DNA of 64,000 nt from positions 4,712,001 through 4,776,000 of the forward strand of contig NC_071670.1 of assembly GCF_028554725.1 (NCBI RefSeq), read 5' to 3'. Positions 1 through 12,315 of the stretch are shown one piece after another (position 1 is the stretch's first letter; the number at the start of each line of letters is the position of its first letter). The stretch comes from Zeugodacus cucurbitae. Lineage: Eukaryota; Arthropoda; Insecta; Diptera; Tephritidae. The notes beneath the pieces are model-generated. The model did no database searches, had not been told where the DNA came from, and worked only from the letters and a program-made list of their open reading frames with translations. The position numbers and the translations under genes are program-made.

Positions 1-950
1 CATGACGCTCACTCGGTAATGACTCGAGAGTATTATGCTGTTAAAAATGTAAACAAACCGTTATTTGTGCTTACATAAGAATTTTTAGTCAAAATAACAA
101 CAACAAAAAATGCTTTTTGTACATATTACATTTACTTAGTGTGTCGCACTAATCCTTTGCCTGGCTGTTTTAAGTCCCTTAAAGTGTCCCTGCAAGTGTG
201 GCGTTGTTTGTGTTTCTATATATATGACTGTATCTGTATGTATGTTTTAAGTAAGACAAACAAATATTTTCCACTCATTTTTGTATAATTCAACTACATT
301 TATCACCGACTTTGGTATAAACAAACAGCTATTACTCGCTCCCTTACTCTCGGACCGCTCACCGCTCCGCCACTTGGCCAGCTCGTGCCGAAAACTGCTG
401 CTGAGACCATCAATTATGTTCGCACTGTGTCGCACACAATTACATATAGCTAGGAATGCGCTTGTGTGCGCTTTCAAAATGTTTAATTGAGCGAAATGCT
501 GATGGGCTGATGTGAAATTAGTGAAAGCAAATTTCGAAGGTTTTTTTGGGGGGTACGAAAGTGACCGGGCTGGGCGCAGTAATGCTCAGTTAAATATTTT
601 TTTAAATATATTTATATTTCCATTAAAATCTTGAGTGTTGCTACCAAGCGCCACCTTATGAAGCTTTAAAAGCTCTGCTGAACCCTGAAAACAGATCATT
701 GAGATTACGGCGCCATCTATGCACTAGACATGGCATTAAAAATTATTGTTCATATAACATTGAAGCTTCAAAATACTCAGCATGTTTCTTTAAGCTGATA
801 AAACAACCCACTGTGAAAAACAGGCTAAAAAACGTGAATTGCACGATGATGCTTTCCATTGTAATTTCATCTGGAGACCTTCCACAGTCTATTAAAAATG
901 AGAGACTCACCTCTGGATCATCCGTAATCCAGAAAATATCCAATTATCAA
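1..950. other. Intergenic DNA, no gene recognised
   Basis: Only short open frames occur here, none with a recognisable domain, a splice-supported continuation or clear coding bias. The stretch near 340-470 is less AT-rich than its surroundings but encodes nothing I recognise. A short G run lies near 545-553. Confidence 0.5.
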
Positions 951-1170
951 AATATCTATGAGAGAGCTTCATCATCATCGATTGGCACTACAACCAAGTG
1001 TCGGTTTTGGCCGCGTCCATAATGTCGTCTCTGTAATGCGCACGACGGCGCCAGTTGGGGATTGCAAGCTTTATCAGGTCCACATTCACTTGATCCTTCC
1101 ACCTGAGTTTCGGTCGTCCTTTTCTTCGTCGGCCGCCAATGGGTACCGTGTCGTACAAGACACAAAACGA
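950..1170 (-). mobile_element. Remnant of a non-LTR retrotransposon (LINE), C-terminal end of reverse transcriptase ORF
   Basis: Read on the minus strand, one frame gives the peptides GRRRKGRPKLRWKDQV and IPNWRRRAHYRDD. This is the arrangement seen just after the reverse transcriptase domain in many insect LINEs, where a GRP-x-x-RW motif ends the ORF. Only about 70 codons are recognisable and no endonuclease or polymerase core is nearby, so this is a truncated fossil. The subfamily cannot be fixed from this much sequence. Confidence 0.65.
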
Positions 1171-1300
1171 TCGCCGTAAACGCTCTGTGAATTTATTAGT
1201 CGAAAGCTGAGAAAACCGGGATCTCGTTGACCATTTCGTTAAAGTGTTTTAAGAACCACGATTTCTATAGCCAAATCCACAAATTGGAATCAATTCCCTT

Positions 1301-1880
1301 GCGGTAGAAGTGGTAATTCCAAATCGTAAGCTTGGTACACATTGTCAGTAGATTAGGAAATATTGGCAATGGAAAGATTCGCAATAGAAAGATTGGCAAT
1401 AGTAGCAGTAGATTTTTAATAAAAAGATCCGACCTTAAGAACCCAAAAGGTCTGAGGAATTTTAAGCACCTTTTCCGAGTTCCAAAATGATCCAAAATGC
1501 GGTAGAAGTGGTAATTCCAAATCGTAAGCTTGGTACACATTGTCAGTAGATTGGGAAATATTGGCAATAGAAGATTCGCAATAGAAAGATTGGCAATAGT
1601 AGCAGTAGATTTTCAATAAAAAGATCCGACCTTAAGCCCCCAAAAGGTCTGAGGAATTTTAAGCACCTTTTCCGAGTTCCAAAATGATCCAAAATGCGGT
1701 AGAAGTGGTAATTCCAAATCGTAAGCTTGGTACACATTGTCAGTAGATTGGGAAATATTGGCAATAGAAAGATTGGCATTAGAAAGATTGGCAATAGTAG
1801 CAGTAGATTTTTAATGAAAAGATTTGACCTTAAGCCCCCAAAAGGTCTGAGGAATTTTAAGCACCTTTTCCGAGTTCCAG
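1301..1880. repeat. Three-copy tandem repeat, unit about 197 bp
   Basis: The block starting GCGGTAGAAGTGGTAATTCC begins at 1301, 1499 and 1696, giving units of 198 and 197 bp. The third copy ends at about 1879. Copies are nearly identical apart from small indels in an internal short repeat (variants of GAAAGATTGGCAATA). Minus-strand open frames here are by-products of the repeat. High identity implies recent duplication. Confidence 0.9.
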
Positions 1881-4320
1881 TATAGGAACCTCCTACGCAT
1901 CTAGGTCCATTTCACTTCTAAACATGTCTTCGTTCAGCCTCCTTACGCCCAAAAACAAACCTTTCTTCGCGGCATTTATCCATTCCTTCCAGCATATTTT
2001 CTTCTACTTCCATTCACAGCTTCCAGCGACATCACTAATTTGCTGCAACTAATGCACCAGCTCGCTTGGCACTCAAAGTCACTTTGTCTTCGTTTTCTTG
2101 GAAGACTTTTATTGCGTTGTTACTTACGGCAGCAACGCCATTTTATTGTGCGATAATTTTTAAGTATTTAATTAATCTTGTTGGCGAACATTTGACGCAC
2201 TCGCATTTTAAGACAGAAATAATTTCACGAGTCGTTGCGTTTGCAGAGAAAATTTCACAACATGCACCGAAAAGTTTATCACATAATTTAGCGCACAATT
2301 AAAACGCATTGCGAATGCAGCGAGGAGTTTGAGAGGCTATGGTGAAGAGGAGGCTTTGAAAGGGTTGGTTGGTTCGAGGAGGACATAAGGCTACCACTTT
2401 TCTGTGAACTTAATAATAGATGCAGGTGTAAAATGATCTTTTGGCGCAAATGACTTTCCTCGAGCTTGAGCTCGAGCTTGAGAGTTCTGGAGACAAAAAA
2501 GTTAGATATCAGATTTTCGATTTGAAACGGTGGGTTTGAGATTCCTAAGCGGCAAATTCAGTCATACGAAGGATTCAAGTCATTACTTTAAGATGGTACT
2601 GCCGGTCCGAGCTCTCCGGACTCTTTATGGACGAATGACTCCAAGTTGTTCACATTACTTTTCCTTATCAGAACCGCTTCACATTTAAATTTTCCTTTCA
2701 ACAAACTGCATCCGTTCGGCACTTAAAATTCAACTACCAAAATGCGTTGGACTCCACCCAAAGCTCGCGTATGCATTACGAAACAATAGCAAACAAGCAG
2801 GGATTGTCTGAACGCCTGACAGCTATTAAAACTTCCTCTGCTTTTTGTAGCATCTCCGCAGGCAGCTGAAAGCAACCAATTGTTTCGTATGCTTGGCTTT
2901 GGTGCCTTTGCTATTTTGTCTGTTGGACGCCAGGCAAGCAATAATGAATGTCCATGTATTTTACTGCACAGCGCCTGGTAGCCGTTAGTGCATGTCCGCT
3001 CTCTAATTCAATTAAAATCGCATTCATTTGCTCGGCACGCTGGTTTTTATAGCAAGCCAAGTGGTCGGAAATCTGTTTTTGATTCCTTCTTAAATGAGCA
3101 GTTCGGTTGGCGATGGTTTAAATGGAGGGCGGATAATCAAGATAGCTGAGGTTTGATAGCCATAAGGTCAGGTGTGGTTCAGAAGTCTTCGGTCTCAGTC
3201 TGTCTGCCACGAGCTCTGGAGATCTTCCGAGCCGGTTTTGTCTTCGATCCTCAGGGAGCCACTCCTCGAGTCCAACAGCTGATCTCGTTTTCCATCTTCG
3301 CAGTTAACTGCCAATGGAATCACCTGCTGCTATGGCCTCATCCGAAATTCGATTGGTTACCGACACAGGAAGCTCTGTCGAGGTTTCAATGTAAGTGAAG
3401 TTTTCTTCTTATTTTTTTCTGCGTAGATCCAGTGAGTTCAGTCTTCAGAGTTGGAATGCACGGGATATCACGACTGTTACGGTACCGTCTCAAGGAGAGC
3501 TTCAGGATAACGTTTTTCTTCTTCATATTTCCTCTGTGTCGATCCATCCAAAGTTCTCTCAGCTTCTCAGTCTTCAGAGTTTCCAACTTATTGACTCTGC
3601 AGTCCGCACCACTCTACACTTTTGATCCCGCGAGCTCACTGGTATACATCACCGAAACTCCAACAAAGCAGTCCTCAAATAGTATTTGAATGCAATATCT
3701 CACGCCCATCAACACGCCATTGTCTCTGGCCATCCTAAACACATTCTAACATCCTACACATTAACGCCCTGCATTGTCTGCCCGCGCGCTTGTGTGGCAA
3801 CCGGAAATCCTTCCTTTTGAATTTACCAGCGTTAATCCCATTTGTGTTGCCTGTGACGACAGCAACAGCAATGCACAGGAAAAACGGAGGCGGCCCACCG
3901 GACACATAAAACATATTAGTGCGGCACGGAAGTGCACACAAGTGCACGCATCCGCCAAAGGGAAATACATACAATGCTTTATATGGACAGAGAGAGCTCT
4001 CCGTACGCTATATGGATACGAATGCTGCTTGTTGTTGTTCTTGGATTGTAGTAAATTTAATAACGCTCAAGTGTTGATTAGATACGTGGATTTGTATTGT
4101 GTGTAGTCTAAATATGGAGTTAGTGGCCTAAATTTCCTACACACAGTAATTTGATTAAAGAAAGCGGATAATGGAGATTTAAGGGATTAAGTAGAGCACA
4201 AATCTAATTCATTAATGGTACGATTGGAAGGTGGTAGATGATTTAGAGCTGATTATAGAATTCTACCGTGCGCTTTCAGTTATTATATAGGAAAGCTTTC
4301 AGAAAGTAGTTCCCCATTTC
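1881..4320. other. Intergenic DNA, no gene recognised; weak ~132-bp duplication at 3400-3590
   Basis: No open frame here has a recognisable domain. A CTCGAGCTTGAG direct repeat lies near 2459-2483. CAGTCTTCAGAGTT occurs at about 3436 and 3568, each preceded by a pyrimidine-rich TTCTTCTT run and a GATCCA word, so a degenerate two-copy repeat of about 132 bp is likely. The stretch 3150-3700 is more GC-balanced than its flanks but I could not identify a protein in any frame. Confidence 0.45.
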
Positions 4321-5640
4321 TACAGAGTTGCCACATATTTTTTATTTAAAAAAATTAAACGAAAAATTTGGAGAATAACAAAATTTATTTTTTTTTAAGT
4401 TATCCTCGATAGATTTGGAGTTTTTTGAAAATGTGGTAATGTTGCCAGACTGAAAAAATATTGAAAATTAATTTCAATATTTTAACTTTTAAATAATATA
4501 TTAATATCCATTCGCTTTAAATTTTTACTAAATTCGAATATAATGTTTTCAGAGTTGCCATATTGTGCCAAAAACAGATTTTGACACACAAAATATTAAA
4601 AAATTTATGCATAGAAATTTAAAATAATACTTTGTGTAGTTATAAGTAGAAACTAATCACATAAAAGATAATGTATAGAGTTGCCAATTAATTTTTTAAA
4701 TAAATTTTATTATAATTGTATAGTTAAAAAGAACTTAATAAAAATAAATTAATTTTCAGGGTTGCCATATACTGTCAAAAAATTTATTTTTTTCAGATAT
4801 AAAAATTAAAATATTTAGAAAAAACTAATTTTAATTTAATTTAAAAAACTAATAACCCTTGTATTTTCAAAAATTTTAGCTAATCAAATAAAAAATAATG
4901 TATAGGTTTGCCAATTAATTTTTTAAATAAATTGTATTATAATTGTGGTTAAAAAACTCTTAACAATATTCAATTGAGTTAAATTTTAACTTAATAAAAA
5001 AAAAATTGAATATTTTTTAATGTTCAGGGTTGCCGAATGCTGTCAGAAAAATATTTTTTTTCATATATAAAAATAAAATCTAATAAAAAATAATGTGTAA
5101 GGTGGCCAGTTGTTCAAAATTTTTTAGATAATTTATTTAAATTGGAGTTCAACTTAAAATATAAATTTTTGAAGGATCATAATTGAAAGTAAATTAAAAA
5201 ATTAATAAGATAAATATGTATTACATATTTTTTAATCAAAAAATTTGAATCATGGTTGCCAGCTACTATATAATTTTCAATGTAACTGTTTAAAAAAACT
5301 TATAAAATCTCATAAATTACAAAATAAATAATATTAATTTGTAGAATTTGCACTGAATTAAAAGATCTCAAAAAGGGTTGCCACTTAATTTTTTTGTCTT
5401 GAAATTAAAATTATTTTAACTACTTATGCCACTACTGACGTGTTAAATATTGCCAAATATTTTAAATTTTATAAACTATTAGAATTTAATATTAATGGTG
5501 GCAACCTGTTAGTAAAAATTTCAATTCCGCTATGCCAAAAACTTAAAAAATTTACGAAAAAATACTAAATAAACAATATCAGTTTGTAAAATTTGAAATA
5601 AATCAAAAGAACTCAAACAGTGTTGCCACATATTTTTTCA
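4321..5640 (+). repeat. Decayed array with recurring GTTGCCA core, spacing about 115-125 bp
   Basis: GTTGCCA or a one-base variant, often as AGAGTTGCCA or AGGGTTGCCA, occurs at about 4327, 4441, 4554, 4680, 4761, 4907, 5029, 5255, 5377 and 5622. Most intervals are 113-126 bp or about twice that. Between cores the DNA is A/T-rich and poorly alignable by eye. The core contrasts with its AT-rich surroundings. I infer an old tandem array in which little but the core survives. Confidence 0.7.
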
Positions 5641-7380
5641 CATTTAATATATTTATTATTTTTGTAAATTATGCCAATAGCGATAGATTTTTGGGTATTT
5701 TTCAGCTGTCTAATTCCAAGTTTGAACAATATTTTTAAATATATTTCAGAAATTAACTCCTTTTGCCAACTTTGTTCTATATTAATCCACAACAAAGCCA
5801 CATCCACGTGTTTGATATCGCATAGTTGATAATATTTGCAAACTTTCGCACAAAAGCAAGCGCTTGAAAACTTAATTTTCAGAAAACTCTCACCAGAATT
5901 ATCTAAACCGTATACAACTTCAAAATTTCTACTTGAACTTTCAGCATATTATGTGGATTAAGCAGCAGCAACCGAAAATTTCACAAATTCGCCATATTTG
6001 CATTGTCAGCTTCGCCGAGCGCTAAATTCTCCGCTATCAAGTTACAATAGTTCGCGCGCATTTGTATGCGCGCAGCTAACCTCGCTTCGTCGAATTACAT
6101 GAAAAATGAAAATGCGATTATGGTGAAGGGCGAACGAGCACACACACACACGGGCATGTAAATAGATCTACTCAAATTTAAATTTATACTTGCTATCTAA
6201 CCAAGGGCTTACACATACACTCACATGCAGAAACACATTGAAATGCTTGGCATTGTAGCTATTGATATGCTGACAACAACGTGGCTTGGTTTGCTGTGGT
6301 GTGGTGTGGTGTGGTGTGGCGTGGCAACCCTCTAGTCAAAGCGCCGCCATTGTAAGTGACACCGAAGCAATAGCAACAGCAACATCAAATACAAATACAA
6401 ATAAGCGCGCCCGCTAACTGTAAATGTATTGGTGCTGCTGCTGCCGCCACAAACTAAACTGCAATATTACATTACGCGCCAAACACACACACATCAGGCG
6501 AGCATCCAATTTGTGGCATGCAACATGCAACATGCCACTATACAACAGTTACGTACGATTACCACGACAACGGATGCTGCGCGGAGTTTTGTGGCGGAAT
6601 TTATGAAATTGCTTTGTATGTTAGTGGCGTGTAGTTGTTGCACAAACACATACACACATTTGTTTTTGTTGTTGCTGTTATGTGGCAACATACTGTTTAT
6701 ATTTGTAGCTTTCGGCGAAACTTTACCGTAAAACTTGCTTACTCAATTGTTGGTGTTGTAGTTGTTGCAGTTGTTGTTTGATTTTACGCTCATCGCGAGT
6801 TATGCGCGCCACGTTGTGGCGGCTGTGGCAAACGCTGGCGTTGGTGCTGTGCTTGAACGCTTCAATATGCGTTATTTTTGATTGATGAGTGTGGCAGCTA
6901 GCGCGAAAGCGAAAGTAAAAGCATAAATCGACAAAAATAAAAGGAAAAAAATTATGGAAACTATTTGTATTAACAAGTCTAGCATACTTTCAGGGGCGCT
7001 CAACTTTCATTTTGTGGCAAGCAGCTGTAGAATATCGCAAATATTGCAAAAAAACATACAAAATCATAAAAGTAGAATTACAAATGCAGTCTTTTATACA
7101 GTTAAATGAAAAATTAAAAAAAATATATATATATATTTCTCATTCCTTCGCCTACAATTCGCTCTACTGAAGCATATCTGATGGAAAAAAATAATTTGAA
7201 GCTTTGTAAACAAGCAACCAGCGCAATTTTTGAAATAAATTGAACACAGCGCCCTCAAACGGCAAATTTTTAAATTAAATTTCCAGTTTTACCGAAATTT
7301 TTCGAAATTCAAATTAAAATTAAAGCGTAGAATGTTTTAATGTTCAATTTCAAATAACATTGAATTAATAAAAAAAATTT
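5641..7380. other. Intergenic DNA with microsatellites; no gene recognised
   Basis: Contents are a short (CA)n run near 6139-6151, a GTGGT pentamer run at about 6294-6322, and stretches rich in TTGTTG and CAACAA (6430-6790). Short frames around 6424-6731 are low-complexity and carry no domain. A TA run lies near 7122-7136. A copy of the dispersed motif GCATACTTTCAGG is at about 6980-6993. Confidence 0.5.
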
Positions 7381-7565
7381 GAGAGTTGCCAGAAAAATAT
7401 TTATTTTTTGAAAAAAAAGAATTATAGAGTTGCCACATATTTTGGAAAATAAAGCATAAAAAAATTATAAGTATTTAATTTATGTTAAGCACTTGTGCAA
7501 CAAAAAACAGCAATTCGAAAAATTATTTCCGCTCGAGTGTTGCCACATTTTTTGTAGAATATTTT
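7381..7565 (+). repeat. Further GTTGCCA cores (three copies)
   Basis: GAGTTGCCA or GTGTTGCCA recurs at about 7384, 7430 and 7549 in AT-rich DNA, in the same orientation as the array at 4.3-5.6 kb. Two more copies (CTGTTGCCA) lie inside the duplication that follows. Confidence 0.5.
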
Positions 7566-7814
7566 TATTACTTTCAACATTTTTAGTAGAACCCTTTTCC
7601 ACGCACTACCCAAGAATTTTATCACATTTAAACGCAAATTTTTCTGTTTGCAAATAACATGAAATCAGCGCCATCTAGCGGTTGTATTTAAAGTACTTCC
7701 ATATGACATTAATTCCAAGTTTTGATTTTTGCTATTGCTAAGTTCGGCCAATGACTGTAAAAAAGCAAGTTCAACATCATTTCGTTTACCAATACTCGAA
7801 GTTTTTTTAAAGAA

Positions 7815-8332
7815 ATATAGTGCTCTTTGCGAGATTTATTAGTTCTTTAATTCCTCGTTCTTTCCCCAACTATATGATTTCCAGTTTTAACATATTTCGT
7901 ATTTTCATCCGCCATTTCGTGGTTCGTAAAAGTGAATGATGATTCTCCTTACTATACCCTTATTTTCAACACCGAGGGTAACAAACTCGTTTCATAAAAA
8001 TACTGAAATAGTCATTCACACTTCACTATAACTGTTGCCAAAAACTCTTTACTAGCCAAAATACACTAGCCACTTACACAATATAGTGGTCTTTGCGAGA
8101 TTTATTAGTTCTTTAATTCCTTGTTCTTTCTCCAACCATATGATTTCCATTTTTAACATATTTCGTATTTTCAACCGCCATTTCGTGGTTCGTAAAAGTG
8201 AATGATGATTCTCCTTACTATACCCTTATTTTCAAGACCGAGGGTAACAAACTCGTTTCATAAAAATACTGAAATAGTCATTCACACTTCACTATAACTG
8301 TTGCCAAAAACTCTTTATTAGCCAAAATACAC
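7815..8332. repeat. Tandem duplication, two copies of about 251 bp
   Basis: The block running from TATAG just before CTTTGCGAGATTTATTAG through GAGGGTAACAAACTCG to GCCAAAATACAC occurs at 7815-8066 and again at 8081-8332, an offset of 266 bp. Only a few substitutions separate the copies by eye, so it is recent. Neither copy codes for a recognisable protein. Confidence 0.9.
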
Positions 8333-9030
8333 TTATCCACCATTTTTACTAATCACTAGCATAGTTATAGGCATCCCCCATAAACCCACTAAATGTGCTC
8401 AAATATCATATTAGTGACACTAATTTTTAGAGCTTTCGTTTAATGGAATTTTTAATGACCAATATGACACCGAGCGTCAAGCAAGCATGTGAAAATGGCG
8501 CCGACGAGGGCATAGTTTGAAAAGCGCTTTATTAGTATTTGCACAAATTACAAATATTTTATTACCCTACTCTACTTAACAAATTGCTATGCTTGAGAGT
8601 ATACGAGTGATTATTACTCATTCACTCTCTCTCTCGCATTTGTGGTGCCCGTAAGCGCCAAACCGTTAAAAGTGCATTAAACTGACATTCAGCGCTAATA
8701 AAATGCAAATTTTAATTGGTCCTTTCAGCAAATTTGCTCCTTTGGTTGTTAGAATTTATTTGACTTGGCGTTTGTCGGTTTGGATTTCATGCTCTTTGCC
8801 GTTTTCCGACACTTTTGTGTTGGTAGTTGAGAACATTTTCGACGGAAAAGAGTTTTTCACAGAAAAGGAGTAAGTAAAGTATTATTATATTCAACGTGAA
8901 AAATTCGGAGAAATTGAAATATTGGTGAAAAGAGAGAGTGAAGAAGGATAGTTAATAGGAATAAAATCCTATTTATTTTCTAAAAATATTCCAAATAATA
9001 GAAAAAATCTTCGAGGCATGAAGTAAAAAT
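8333..9030. other. Intergenic DNA, no gene recognised
   Basis: Only short unrelated open frames. A pyrimidine-rich patch (CACTCTCTCTCTCGC) lies near 8624-8638. No RNA gene, domain or repeat was recognised. Confidence 0.4.
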
Positions 9031-9560
9031 AATAAAAAGCTCACCGCTAGAAGGCGCTTAGATTGGCATGTTTATAAAAGCTATACTGGAACGAGTTAGG
9101 CTCATAATTGGTATATATAGTGTTTAGTGTAAAAAAGGAGATATTTAGAACAGGAAATTTTACTAAAATGGAAAATTATTGGAAAAATATATACCAAATA
9201 ATAGAAAAAATAGAAAAAAATATCGAAATACAAAGTTCGGCCCCTAACAATAAGCTTGCTGCTAGATGTCGCTCAGATCGGCATGCTTAAAGCCGGACCG
9301 TTTTGACTTATAATTAGAAAATACCTAATAAAAAAAATACTAAAATCGTTTTTAATACAAAAGGAAATATTATTTAAGGAGAAGAAATTTAAAAAATCCA
9401 AATATTGCCACAAAAAAAGTTAGCGAGAACGAGAAATTTATAATTTCTCTTACTTGTCTTCAAAAAAATAAATCGCGATATAAAGTTCGGAACCTAAAAG
9501 CTCACCGGTAGAGGGCGCTCAGATTGACATGCTTAAAAAGGCTTTACCGGACCGTTTTGA
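9030..9560. repeat. Three degenerate copies of a ~210-250 bp repeat carrying a CTAGA-GGCGC motif
   Basis: Words of the form CTCACCGCTAGAAGGCGCTT occur at about 9041, 9253 (diverged) and 9500. Each is followed by AGATTGGCATG or a variant, and in the last two by CCGGACCGTTTTGACTTATAA. These are old direct repeats. The conserved part resembles the insect CTCF recognition core. Confidence 0.7.
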
Positions 9561-10815
9561 CTTATAATTCGAATAAAAATCTTGGAGTCTAAAGGAAAGA
9601 CATTTTGAAAATGGAAAGTTTCAAGTTAAAAGGTGTGTTTTTGGATGTTAAATACCAAGTGCTCCCATTTAAGCACCCTATATGTTTTTTCGTAATTGAT
9701 TAATATGTATAATCTACTTTAAACCCTTAACCTCCATTCCACAGTCAACTCCACGCTTTGTAGAAAAATTAATAGAACTGAATATTTTGCAGTGAATGCC
9801 ACATAAATTACTCAACTGCATGCGAAAATGTGAAACTTTTCCCGTTTCAACAGTGAAAAAAAGACATATGCGCCATGAATCGAAAACTTCTGTTTTTTCG
9901 ACCTTCACGCATAACGGTAACAGGAAGCTGCAGCGAGAAGGTTGACGCTTTTGTCCTTAGAAAACGCTGCAACAGCCTGCTGCTAACCTTCTAAGGGGCC
10001 AGCAAGGTGGCAATGCAACGAAGCGTGGCCGCAAAATAGTTGTATCCTTCTCTGCGCCACCTTCGCTGCCCATCTTAGCTCCAGCACTACGTACTGCCAT
10101 AGTCACTGCAGCTTCGTGCCGGTTTTCTACTTTTCTTTTTGTTCGCGCGGAAGCGCACACTTTAAAATTTATGAGCTGCAATAGATTAATGCATTTTATG
10201 CATGTCCTGCCGCAGTGCCTTCCCGAACTGACATTTGCAGGCGCTCATCAGTCGTCTTCCTCCTTGCTGATGCCACTCTGCGAATTTGTACTTCGATTCT
10301 CTTTTATTTTTTGCAGAGCCAACCATTTGTTTGTTTGCACTGCAGCGCGTACTGGCACCTTCTGTCACCTTGATATTTCAAGCAGGTGTAAAGCACTCAA
10401 TGTTGTCAACGAGCAATTCTAGCGCTGCTTAAATAAAGTCAACAAATTGGTTAAGTGTCGGCTGTCGTTGAGTACTTGTAGAATGTGGCAAGGATATGCG
10501 GTTGGATATACATTCTACGTAAGCAACAGTTTGTTGCATTCAGTGTGAGCAACATTGTTTTTGTTGGTAGAAATGTCTTATATAGCAGAGCTATTAAATT
10601 TAAGGTTGCTCATACGCCGTGGAGGCGTAGGAAATGTTTCAATTTTTGAAAATTTTAAATTTACTTTAAATAGATAATAAAAATAAGTTCGAGCGATATA
10701 AAAGTATTGGATGGAGCATGCAAAAGTTAAAAAAAAATACAAATAGGTGGTAACAATTTTAGAAATTACTAAAAAAATTAAAACATATTTTTATACATAA
10801 TTTTGGGCAATAAAA
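9561..10815. other. Intergenic DNA, no gene recognised
   Basis: The stretch 9900-10430 is less AT-rich than its neighbours and has frames of 60-83 codons on both strands. None shows a domain, a signal peptide with plausible continuation, or paired splice sites. I could not decide whether a lineage-specific exon hides here. Confidence 0.4.
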
Positions 10816-12315
10816 AAACGTATGGCAACACCATGTAATAATTAATTTCAATTAGAACCCAAGATTCAAGCAAGAAACTAAAAAATTTCATAATTTTAAT
10901 GATTTTTATATTTATTGTACTAATAATTGATATGGTAAGCCTGTTAGACCTCGAAGTAAAATTATTCACCATGATTTAAATATAATATTTAGTCAAAACC
11001 GCAAACTATTTCAAAAAATATGGCAACTCTGTTTTAAAATAAATAAAAATACATATGGTAACACCATTTAAAAATTAATTTTAGTTAGAACCGAAAATCC
11101 ATTCAAAAAATTATAAAATTTTCAAATTTTAAGGAATATTATATTATTGTTTAAATAATTGATATGGTAACCCTTTTAGGCCTCGTGTATAACTATTCTC
11201 TAAGAAAAAATGTAAATTATAAAATTTGCCAGAACAGCATTTTTTTGATCTAAAAAAGTTTTTGAAAAAACAATATGGCAACTCTGTTTACAAATAAATA
11301 AAAATACATATGGCAACATCATTTAAAAATTAATCTCAATTAGAGCCGAAAATCTAATTCGTAATTTTAATGAATTTTATAATTATTGTGTAAATTATTG
11401 ATATGGTAACCCTTTTATACCTTGAAGTAAAATTATTCACTGATAAAAAATATAAATTATAGAATTTTGCCAAAACAGTAGCTTTAGAAACATTTTGGTA
11501 AAATATATTTAAAAAAAAACATGGCAACTCTGTATAATCAGTGGATAAAAAAATATAAAACCGTTAGTAACATTTCTAAAAGTTTACAATTGCAATTTCC
11601 TACAAAAAAATTTTAAATTTTTTTTCGTAATACCAAGAATATGAATATGGCAACTCTTTTAACGGAATTTTTTTTTTAATTTTACTCACACATTTACTTT
11701 TTTAATTTTGCTTACAAAGTGTATTACGCCCAATTTGTGTGTTTTCTGTCGAAAGTAGTTGGCCACTTTATTAACAACTCTGGCAACCCTATAGAAAATA
11801 ATTTGCTCGGAATTACTTACAAACATGTTTATTTTATATTTTACCGTTATAATAATGTTAAGTAACTTTACTTTCATATTACTTTTATAATTTGATTTCT
11901 TTAAATTTAAAACAATTTTTATATGGCAACTCTGTATGTAAATTTTTAAAATATTGATCACTTTCGCACACAATTATCGAAAAAAATGCTTTAAAAAATT
12001 TTCTGCACTAAAAATTTTTTTATTGAGTATGCAGATTATATTTTTATAATAAATCTGGCAACTCTATATAAAAAATTTGTTAATAAAATTTATTATTCAT
12101 TATTATTATTTTGTATAAAGCAACCACAAAATTATGTATGCTATTATTTCTTATATTTTTTGTTTAACTATATTGAATTAAAATATATGGCAACGCTATA
12201 CGAAATTTCGAATTATTAGTCTCTTAAAAATTAAACTATATGGAAATATAAACACTCCTCTGTCTTTATTTGCTACTTTAAGTAACCACATTAATGACTA
12301 GGTGGCAACCCTGTC
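10815..12315 (-). repeat. Decayed array with recurring TGGCAAC core (reverse of GTTGCCA), spacing about 110-135 bp
   Basis: ATGGCAACTCTG and close variants (TGGTAAC, TGGCAACCC) occur at about 10823, 10933, 11021, 11056, 11165, 11276, 11311, 11404, 11522, 11648, 11781, 11934, 12056, 12188 and 12303. The main series has intervals of 109-153 bp. The core is the reverse complement of the core at 4.3-7.6 kb, so the two arrays face each other. Intervening sequence is AT-rich and strongly diverged. Confidence 0.75.

Noticed and set aside
1265..1794. Repetitive minus-strand frames of 66-100 codons
   Set aside because: Generated by the 197-bp tandem repeat; low-complexity peptide.
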